DNA of 12,255 bases from GWF2-50-93 sp041666985 (lineage in GTDB: Bacteria; Verrucomicrobiota; Lentisphaeria; Victivallales; GWF2-50-93), in assembly GCA_041666985.1 (NCBI GenBank), contig JBAYFV010000080.1, forward strand, positions 1 through 12,255, in the 5' to 3' direction. The position numbers and the translations under genes are program-made. This document shows positions 6,572 to 12,255 of this stretch, piece by piece. The notes under the pieces were generated by a model. The model saw nothing but the letters and a program-made list of their open reading frames with translations, ran no database searches and was not told where the DNA came from. Positions within the stretch are counted from its first letter, which is position 1, and every line of letters starts with the position of its first letter.

Positions 6572-7918
6572 ATGAAGAAGACATTCAATATGCTCGGAAC
6601 AGCAATGTTCTCCCTTGTTTTTGTTTTCGCGGCCGGATGCGCTCCCAAGAAAACGGTTGACAACAGAGGTGAATTCTACATCGCCAGCAAACCGGACGAG
6701 GCTAAAATAACCATCAACGGCAAGGATGTCGGACTGACGCCGAAAAGCGTCAAGATCGCCCCTGGCGCCCATATAATGGAAGTGTCCAAGCCGCATTACA
6801 GGTCTGACTGGCAGAAAATAGTCTCGAATGCCGGAGACAGGAAAAACATTGAAATAGACCTTGCGCCAATAACTTCATCAGTGCTCATTGAATCAAAACC
6901 GGAAGGGGCCATTGTCGAAATAGACGGCAAACAGGTCGGGCAGACTCCTATCATCCTTCACGACCAGACAACAGGGAAACACTCCGCAAGACTAAGCAAA
7001 CCCGGCTGCATAACCCAAGAAGTTGCATGGAACGTGGAAGACGCCCGGCCACAGGTTGCATCCGCAAATCTCTTTTCCAACATGGGGACTCTTGAAATCC
7101 AAAGCATCCCGAACGGTGCAAATGTTTTCCTTGACGGTAAACCCCGGGGGAAAACTCCGTTTTCGGAGAAAATAGAACAGGGTGAACGCAAGATACGTGT
7201 CGAACTGAAAGGATATAACACCCACGAACAGAACATTGTCGTGACAAAGGACGCAAAAAAGGATGTCGCCGTCACGCTTCAGCTTCTTCCCGGAAATCTC
7301 AATGTCAAGACAAATCCTCCGGGCGCATCTGTCACACTGAATGACCGGCAATATCAGAACAGCCCTGTTGAAATAAAAGACCTCCAACCCGGCGACTATA
7401 AACTCAAAGTTGAAAAAGAAGGTCGTGATCCCGTGGAAAAGGATGTCAAGATAACCGCAGGCGAAACCTCCGACGTGTTGATCAGCCTTGACAGCAACTG
7501 GGGCGGAATCGACCTCGTTGCAAATCCTCCCGGCGTAACAATCTATATTGACGGAAGAAAACTCGGGGTTTCCGCGGAGGGAGAGGACAAGCTGACATCC
7601 AAGGTGTTTGAAATCCGCAGTCTCTCCAGCCAGGAGCATACAATAAAAATCGCGCACAAACGCGCAGTCCCGACTGAAAAAGAGATTAAAGTAAAAGTTA
7701 CAAAGGGGCAAATCACCAGGCCAAAACCGATAACCATGTGGATTGCGGACACATATGTGAAATTGAAGAACGGCAGGGAAATGCGCGGCAAGATCCGTCA
7801 GCAGAACAATCTTGAGATTATCCTTGAACAGCCGGACGAGGGCGGTCCCGGGTATATCGCCCAGCGCTACGGCCGGAATGAAATCGAAACAATAAGGGAA
7901 CTAAAGGAAAATGAATAG
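6572..7918 (+). CDS. PEGA-repeat lipoprotein
   Basis: The 448-residue product has a lipoprotein signal peptide with lipobox FAAGC, acylated at C23. Five PEGA-type beta modules follow at roughly 33-100, 105-165, 172-240, 243-306 and 312-390. Each carries a variant of P-x-G-A-x-V-x-I-D-G-x-x-x-G-x-TP, for example SKPEGAIVEIDGKQVGQTP, SIPNGANVFLDGKPRGKTP and ANPPGVTIYIDGRKLG. PEGA domains are common in envelope proteins, often as surface-layer or peptidoglycan-associated folds. The last 55 residues (KLKNGREMRGKIRQQNNLEI and on) look like a small separate beta barrel, not a PEGA unit. ATG at 6572 starts 6 bp after the FHA gene. Its end overlaps the next start by 8 bp. Confidence 0.9.
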   Translation: MKKTFNMLGTAMFSLVFVFAAGCAPKKTVDNRGEFYIASKPDEAKITINGKDVGLTPKSVKIAPGAHIMEVSKPHYRSDWQKIVSNAGDRKNIEIDLAPITSSVLIESKPEGAIVEIDGKQVGQTPIILHDQTTGKHSARLSKPGCITQEVAWNVEDARPQVASANLFSNMGTLEIQSIPNGANVFLDGKPRGKTPFSEKIEQGERKIRVELKGYNTHEQNIVVTKDAKKDVAVTLQLLPGNLNVKTNPPGASVTLNDRQYQNSPVEIKDLQPGDYKLKVEKEGRDPVEKDVKITAGETSDVLISLDSNWGGIDLVANPPGVTIYIDGRKLGVSAEGEDKLTSKVFEIRSLSSQEHTIKIAHKRAVPTEKEIKVKVTKGQITRPKPITMWIADTYVKLKNGREMRGKIRQQNNLEIILEQPDEGGPGYIAQRYGRNEIETIRELKENE

Positions 7919-8771
7919 GATATTAAGCAGGGAACAGCTTTCGGAAAATGTTTTCAGGATGCGGATCGAGGCGCCCCTGATCGCTTCGGAAAGACACCCG
8001 GGGCAGTTCATCATTCTGTCTCTCAGAGATGAATACGCGGAAAGGATACCGTTGACCATTGCGGATGCGGATACAGAAAAAGGCTCAATAACAATTATTT
8101 TCCAGGCGGTGGGCAAAACAACAAAGGATCTGGCAAAGCTCAATGCCGGAGACAGGATAGCAAATCTAGTCGGCCCCCTCGGCAGCCCCACGCATATTGA
8201 GAAATTCGGAACTGTCGTGTGCGTAGGCGGCGGAATCGGAGTCGCACCAATGTATCCCATTGCCCAGGGAATGAAAAAAGCCGGCAACAGGCTGATTGTG
8301 ATTATCGGCGCGAGAACAAGGGATCTCGTCATAATGGAAGATGAAATGCGTGCAATTGCCGATGAGCTTATCATCTGCACCGACGATGGTTCATACGGCA
8401 GGAAGTCTCTTGTCACTGAACCTCTGAAGGAACTCTGCGGGCGAAATCCGAAGCCGGATCTGGCGGTCGCCATCGGACCTCCGGTCATGATGAAATTCTG
8501 CGCCGCCACCACAAAGCCCTATAATGTTCCGACAGTGGTATCCCTCAACACCATCATGATTGACGGCACCGGAATGTGCGGCGGATGCAGGGTGACCGTA
8601 GGAAAAGAAATAAAATTTGTCTGCGTAGACGGCCCGGAATTCGACGGGCACCTCGTTGATTTCGACAATATGATAAAGAGGCTCAATTCCTATAAGAAAC
8701 AGGAGAAACACCTTGATGAGAAGGGATGCAAGCTTGATCAGCAGATCGAAAACGCGAGGAGCCGCCAGTGA
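7911..8771 (+). CDS. NfnA-like FAD/NAD-binding ferredoxin-NADP reductase subunit
   Basis: The 286-residue product matches the small subunit of NfnAB-type complexes (also called SudB-like, related to PyrK). NfnAB couples NADH, NADPH and ferredoxin by electron bifurcation in anaerobes. The FAD-binding motif RIPLTIAD is near 45-53. The nucleotide-binding motif GGGIGVAPMYPIAQG lies at about 106-120. A [2Fe-2S] site near the C-terminus includes C223 and C226 (MCGGCR), C238 (CVDGPEF) and D218. One Asp with three Cys is the ligand set described for Thermotoga NfnA. It overlaps the PEGA gene by 8 bp, and its TGA overlaps the next GTG, so translation is probably coupled. Being next to its large partner supports the assignment. 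A plain PyrK or sulfide dehydrogenase role is the alternative. Confidence 0.9.
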   Translation: MNRILSREQLSENVFRMRIEAPLIASERHPGQFIILSLRDEYAERIPLTIADADTEKGSITIIFQAVGKTTKDLAKLNAGDRIANLVGPLGSPTHIEKFGTVVCVGGGIGVAPMYPIAQGMKKAGNRLIVIIGARTRDLVIMEDEMRAIADELIICTDDGSYGRKSLVTEPLKELCGRNPKPDLAVAIGPPVMMKFCAATTKPYNVPTVVSLNTIMIDGTGMCGGCRVTVGKEIKFVCVDGPEFDGHLVDFDNMIKRLNSYKKQEKHLDEKGCKLDQQIENARSRQ

Positions 8772-10294
8772 GTACTGACACGCACAAACATCATTCCGCC
8801 GAAGAACTTGCGAATCTCGCAAAAAAGGAACTCGATGCCATAAACTCCAGGACTGAACCTCTTAAACCGAAGGACAGGCTTGCCATCCCCGCCCAGGAAA
8901 TGCCCACGCAGGATCCCGATGTGAGAAGGACAAACATGTCCGAAGTCGCCCTGGGGTACGGCATTGAACAGGCAAGAGTGGAGGCAATGCGCTGCCTGAA
9001 ATGCAAGAACGCACAGTGCGTGGACGGGTGTCCCGTCAGAATTGACATTCCGGGATTCGTAGATGCCATTGCGCAAAACGACTTTCAGAAGGCGATCGAC
9101 ATAATCAAACGCAACAGCCTTCTGCCGTCCGTCTGCGGACGCGTATGCCCGCAGGAGATCCAGTGCCAGGAAAAATGCACCGTCGGAAGATCGCTGAAGG
9201 ACGTTGAAAAATCAGTCTCAATCGGCCGTCTCGAAAGATTTGTGGCCGACTGGTAACGCGAAAACGGGAAGACGAAGGCGCCGGAAGTCAAGCCTGAAAC
9301 AGGCAAGAAGGTCGCCGTCATCGGAAGCGGCCCGGCGAGTCTTGTCGTCGCGGCCGACGTTAGAAGGGAAGGACATGCCGTCACGATTTTCGAGGCCTTC
9401 CACAAGCCCGGGGGAGTCATGATTTACGGCATTCCTGAATTCCGCCTGCCGAAGAAAATAGTGCAGACGGAAATTGACACGCTTACCGCGATGGGCGTTG
9501 AAATCAAGACGAATTTCGTCATCGGCAGGACACGCAAGCTGCAGGATCTGATAGACAAGGACGGATACAGCGCGGTTTTCGTAGGCACCGGCGCAGGCCT
9601 TCCGAAATTCATGAACATCGAAGGTGAAAACCTGGTCGGAGTTTTCTCCGCAAATGAATATCTGACAAGATCAAACCTGATGAAGGCCTACAACAGGGAA
9701 AAGGCGCATACGCCTATTTACGCTTCAAAGAAGGTTGCGGTTCTCGGCGGCGGAAATGTGGCGATGGACGCCGCAAGGACAGCCGTCAGGCTCGGTGCGG
9801 AAGAAGTTCATCTTATCTACAGGCGCACCGAAAAGGAAATGCCCGCGCGAGTCGAGGAAGTCGGACACGCGAAAGAGGAAGGCGTTATTTTCCACATGCT
9901 TGAGAACGCGAAACGCCTGACTGGAGACGAATACGGCTGTGTCACGCATATGGAATGCCTCCGCTATGAACTCGGTGAACCTGACAGTTCCGGCCGCCGG
10001 AAACCGGTCGAGATAAAAGGCAGCGAATTCATGCGCGAATTCGACACTGTCATCGTCGCAATCGGCAACGATTCCAATCCCCTCATCAAGCAGACTACGA
10101 ACGGCCTCAACACCACGAAATGGGGGAATATAATTGTCGATGAAAACCAGAAGACCTCGATAGACCGTGTATTTGCCGGCGGTGATATTGTTCTCGGTGC
10201 TGCGACCGTAATTCTCGCGATGGGGGAAGGCAGACGCGCCGCAAATTCAATCAACGGACTTCTGGCAGGGGAGCTGAAACCTGCCGGTAAGTGA
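8768..10294 (+). pseudogene. NfnB/GltA-like NADPH oxidoreductase large subunit, interrupted by in-frame TAA
   Basis: The frame from GTG 8768 to TGA 10294 spells a 508-codon NfnB/GltA-type flavoprotein with one internal stop, TAA at 9254-9256 (codon 163). Before it are the cysteine ligands of two [4Fe-4S] clusters (C76, C79, C84, C88; C123, C127, C133, C137). After it are the FAD fold (VAVIGSGPAS, 182-191), YGIPEFRLPK, and the NADP fold (VAVLGGGNVAMDAARTA, about 323-339). The stop sits in the context ADW-stop-RENG, where homologues read straight through; one base change would give GAA (Glu). No ATG, GTG or TTG occurs in frame until 9419, after the FAD loop, so a restart would lose that loop. 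It may be a recent nonsense mutation or a sequence error; the family lacks any known recoding here. The GTG start overlaps the previous TGA. Confidence 0.8.
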
Positions 10295-10776
10295 AAAATG
10301 AAATTCCAGTTGAAATCAGAATCGTCCGCAAAGCCGGCCGCGCAGAGATTATAGCCCTCTACAAGGAAGCCGGCTGGTGGAAGCCCGATTATTCCAAAGA
10401 CACTTCATTCATCGACCGCATTGTAAAAAAAACATACTGCTTTGCCGGAGCGTTCCACAAGAATAAAATGATTGGAATGGGGCGCGGAATTTCGGACGGC
10501 TGCAGCGACGCCTATATTCAGGATGTCGTTGTCCTGAAAAAATACCGCGGACACGGCATCGGCGCCGGAATCATAAGGGAAATAGTGGAACATCTGCAAT
10601 CAGACGGCATTGACTGGATTGCGCTTGTCGCAGAACCCGGCACTGAAAAGTTCTACGGCAGTCTCGGCTTCAGAAGCATGAAGAAGCACATCCCGATGCT
10701 GCTGAAGCATACCCCGCCCGTGCGGAGTGTAAAGCGGGGCGGACGTTGGAGGTTGCCGGATTTGAAAAACAGTTAG
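10291..10776 (+). CDS. GNAT family N-acetyltransferase
   Basis: A 161-residue GCN5-related acetyltransferase that would move an acetyl group from acetyl-CoA to an unknown amine. The acetyl-CoA binding motif is VVLKKYRGHGIGAGIIREI, with R86-G87-H88-G89-I90-G91 as the pyrophosphate loop. A short AGWW motif near 27-30 is common at the start of small GNATs of this kind. GTG at 10291 is the start, its last bases overlapping the TGA of the previous gene (GTGA); the nearby ATG at 10298 is in another frame. It is the last gene of the cluster. The tail (KHTPPVRSVKRGGRWRLPDL) is basic. Nothing shows that it acts on the upstream proteins. Confidence 0.85.
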   Translation: MKNEIPVEIRIVRKAGRAEIIALYKEAGWWKPDYSKDTSFIDRIVKKTYCFAGAFHKNKMIGMGRGISDGCSDAYIQDVVVLKKYRGHGIGAGIIREIVEHLQSDGIDWIALVAEPGTEKFYGSLGFRSMKKHIPMLLKHTPPVRSVKRGGRWRLPDLKNS

Positions 10777-10778
10777 CA

Positions 10779-10797
10779 GTAGCGCAATTTATTGCGC
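10779..10797. other. GTAG plus perfect hairpin between convergent genes
   Basis: GTAG (10779-10782) runs into a hairpin whose arms are GCGCAAT (10782-10788) and ATTGCGC (10791-10797). It could end transcription from both sides, but no T run follows on either strand. The GTAG head recalls the REP-like units at the window start. Confidence is low. Confidence 0.35.
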
Positions 10798-10806
10798 GTT
10801 GCCTTT

Positions 10807-10835
10807 AAGAACAGCGTATAAAATCCGCCCACTAC
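10807..10835 (-). repeat. Possible decayed REP-like unit
   Basis: Read on plus, AAGAACAGC begins and CACTACC ends a 29-base stretch. This is the same frame of ends as the left REP unit (AAGAACA to CTAC, 3-29). The middle hairpin is lost except for GCG with CGC. It is probably a decayed copy, but the evidence is only the ends. Confidence 0.3.
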
Positions 10836-10880
10836 CAAAACATGTGCTACAAGCAAATGCAATAGGGACCACGGGCAAAC

Positions 10881-11282
10881 TCATGAGGGCGCGGCGGCGG
10901 GCTTGTCTTTGAAGATGGCATCAATCTGCGCAGTGAGGTTTTCAGTGAAATTCATTTCCTTCAGAACAATCCGCGCACATCTTGGTGCGAGGAAACTCAA
11001 CTCCTCTTCCTTGAGGTTCTTGGCCGTATCAATAATCACAGGTATTTTTTTTATTTCCTCCGACTGAAGATCCTTCCATTCGAGAAATGCAAAACCGCTC
11101 TCTTTCGGCATCATGAGGTCGAGGACAATTGCGTCGGTCGCCCCGTTTTTCAAAAGGTGGTTTCTTCCATCCTGTGACGACAGCGCAACGCTGACTTCAT
11201 AGCCTTTCCGCGTGAGAAGCATCTGCACCAGCCTGAGCAGGGAATATTCATCGTCAATCACCAGTACTTTATATTTGGGCAT
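10881..11282 (-). CDS. Stand-alone response-regulator receiver domain
   Basis: The 133-residue product is a single CheY-type receiver. Acidic D10-D11, phosphoacceptor D55 (AIVLDLMMP), switch T86 (VIIDTAKN) and K108 are in place; K108 is followed by E instead of the usual P. The only addition is a short tail (DKPAAAPS). There is no output domain, so it would act by protein contact or pass the phosphate on. No histidine kinase is adjacent. ATG at 11282 is preceded by GGGAG about 9 bases away, plus AAGGA close to the start. It is divergent from the solute-binding lipoprotein gene across 127 bp, so both promoters lie in that spacer. Confidence 0.9.
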   Translation of the reverse strand: MPKYKVLVIDDEYSLLRLVQMLLTRKGYEVSVALSSQDGRNHLLKNGATDAIVLDLMMPKESGFAFLEWKDLQSEEIKKIPVIIDTAKNLKEEELSFLAPRCARIVLKEMNFTENLTAQIDAIFKDKPAAAPS

Positions 11283-11367
11283 TTCCTTGACTCCCGGTTA
11301 AACAACAGGCTGAATATATCACAAGCTTTTTGGATTGAAAGCCTTTTGAAATTTGAAAATATTAAAA

Positions 11368-11391
11368 CAAGACGTTAGTTTCCAGTATAAA
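11368..11391 (+). promoter_or_regulatory. Possible promoter of the solute-binding lipoprotein gene
   Basis: TATAAA (near 11386-11391) is preceded at about 18 bp by a poor -35 match in the AT-rich tract around 11362-11367. It gives a short leader before the AGGAG at 11400. Weak, and the AT-rich setting makes chance matches likely. Confidence 0.25.
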
Positions 11392-11399
11392 AAAAACAC

Positions 11400-11404
11400 A
11401 GGAG
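11400..11404 (+). promoter_or_regulatory. Ribosome-binding site of the solute-binding lipoprotein
   Basis: AGGAG stands 5 bases before the ATG at 11410 and decides for that start over the upstream ATG at 11353, which would put 19 polar residues ahead of the signal peptide. Confidence 0.7.
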
Positions 11405-11409
11405 TAAGA

Positions 11410-12192
11410 ATGACTATGAGATTAATCAAACTGACAGTTTTTACTGCGGTTCTGGCGGTTTTCACCGCCGGTTGCGCTTCTGAAAAGAATGCCGCAATCT
11501 CAAAAATGCTCAACAGGAAAGAAATCAGAGTCGGAGTTGAGGCGAATTTCAAGCCCCTCATTTTCAAGGACGGAAAGATTATTAAAGGGTTAGAGCCGGA
11601 TCTTACGGCTAAAATCGGCAGTATTACGGGCGCAAAGATGGTGGTGACAGAAATTCCATGGAACGATCTGATACCGGCGCTCGAGACTGGAAAGATAGAT
11701 ATTATCATGTCCGGGATGACAATCACCGAGGAAAGAAAGAAGAAGGTCAATTTCACCTACCCCTATATAAAAGTCGGACAGATGGCCATAGTGAGGACTG
11801 ACAACATAAAAGAGTTTTCATCTGCCGGCAAGGTCATTAACACAGATAAAAAAGTCGGGTTTATCAGTGGAACAACAGGAAACTTCTTTGTCACTGCAAA
11901 ATGCGCCAAGGCTGAAAAAATATCTTTTGCCAGGACTTCGGACGGCATAAAAGCGCTTACCGACGGAAAAATAGACGTCTTCATAATCGATGCCCCCGTC
12001 GTATGGGATATGTCAAACCGCAAACTCACAGCACTTCTCGATCCTCTTACTGAAGAATATCTCGGCTGGGCTGTCAGGAAAAACGACAAGACCCTTCTTG
12101 ACACCATGAACAAGTGCCTTGAGCAGATGAAGAAAGACGGCTCGCTTGATTTAATAGAGAAAAGATGGGTTCCGCAGCTTCTGCTGAACTAG
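11410..12192 (+). CDS. Amino-acid-type solute-binding lipoprotein (SBP family 3)
   Basis: The 260-residue product is the periplasmic binding component of a polar amino acid ABC importer, or a stand-alone sensor of that fold. A lipoprotein signal peptide ends in FTAGC, with C22 acylated. The mature part has the usual order: IRVGVEANFKPL (the first strand), PDLTAKIG, DLIPALETGKIDIIMSGMTIT followed by EER, whose Arg holds the ligand carboxylate, TYPY, a hinge to VGFISGTTGNFF, and DGKIDVFIIDAPV. The typical length for family 3 is about 240-260. No permease or ATPase lies in the window, though downstream genes are cut off. The start is ATG 11410 with AGGAG 5 bases upstream. It is divergent from the receiver gene, which may only be chance. 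Confidence 0.9.
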   Translation: MTMRLIKLTVFTAVLAVFTAGCASEKNAAISKMLNRKEIRVGVEANFKPLIFKDGKIIKGLEPDLTAKIGSITGAKMVVTEIPWNDLIPALETGKIDIIMSGMTITEERKKKVNFTYPYIKVGQMAIVRTDNIKEFSSAGKVINTDKKVGFISGTTGNFFVTAKCAKAEKISFARTSDGIKALTDGKIDVFIIDAPVVWDMSNRKLTALLDPLTEEYLGWAVRKNDKTLLDTMNKCLEQMKKDGSLDLIEKRWVPQLLLN

Positions 12193-12208
12193 TACTCTAT
12201 AAAACTTA

Positions 12209-12255
12209 AAATTGCGTATAGATTGCGAAGATTTTGAAGTTTGGTTCGTATTCTG
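12209..12255. repeat. Second, partial copy of the glpK-upstream palindrome core
   Basis: Positions 12221-12254 match 190-220 at most bases: both read TTGCGAAGATTTTGA, then R, then GG/GTTTGG with TTCG/TTTG and ATTC. The stretch AAGTTTGGTTCGTATTC here is closer to the inverted right arm of the first copy than to its left arm. That supports one family rather than chance. The copy is cut by the window end, so its other arm cannot be seen. It lies 29 bp after the solute-binding gene stop. Confidence 0.6.

Noticed and set aside
6992..7711. 239-codon minus-strand frame opposite the PEGA gene
   Set aside because: Phe/Cys-rich antisense of a well-supported repeat protein; no ribosome site or domain seen.
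9254..9256. Recoding of TAA as an amino acid
   Set aside because: TAA closes two other genes in this window, and known recoding signals (UGA for selenocysteine, UAG for pyrrolysine) do not apply to TAA. Mutation or sequence error is simpler.

Overview
This window looks like a chromosomal piece from a Gram-negative, probably anaerobic bacterium. The evidence is two lipobox lipoproteins, an FHA/PEGA protein pair, a ferredoxin-linked NADPH oxidoreductase of the Nfn type, moderate GC, and strong Shine-Dalgarno sites with ATG/GTG starts. The style (FHA plus PEGA proteins, zinc-ribbon membrane proteins, repeat-rich spacers) resembles uncultured PVC-type bacteria such as Lentisphaerota. That assignment is an impression and cannot be proved here.

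Layout. 1-344: a repeat-dense leader. It holds a REPIN-like pair of GTAG-headed hairpins (3-82), a 7-bp tandem repeat (126-150), and a 168-bp palindrome with 40-bp arms (156-323) that ends 21 bp before a glycerol kinase gene (glpK, 345-1826). 1859-2238: a decayed, frameshifted gene remnant. 2284-2319: a terminator serving the minus-strand pair 4167-2409, which encodes an ABC-2 type permease and a membrane-anchored protein with two zinc ribbons. 4340-4608: a MITE-like element with 30-bp terminal inverted repeats and a TAA duplication. 4798-4871: tRNA-Gly(CCC) on the minus strand.

5081-10776 is a tightly packed plus-strand cluster. It encodes an FHA-transmembrane-helical protein, a PEGA-repeat lipoprotein, the two subunits of an NfnAB-like NAD(P)H:ferredoxin oxidoreductase, and a GNAT acetyltransferase. 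Junctions are 6 bp, an 8-bp overlap, and two GTGA overlaps. The large Nfn subunit is cut by an in-frame TAA at codon 163, while the sequence on both sides stays intact in the same frame. 10777-10880: a convergent spacer with a hairpin and what may be a decayed REP copy. 10881-11282 (minus): a stand-alone response-regulator receiver. 11410-12192 (plus): an amino-acid-type solute-binding lipoprotein without its permease or ATPase. 12209-12255: the start of a second copy of the core of the glpK-upstream palindrome, cut by the window edge.

Functionally, glpK feeds glycerol into glycerol-3-phosphate. The Nfn pair would balance NADH, NADPH and ferredoxin if the stop codon is an error or is read through. 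The FHA and PEGA proteins suggest a cell-envelope or phospho-signalling role of unknown nature. The most notable non-coding content is three different palindromic repeat families packed into the spacers.
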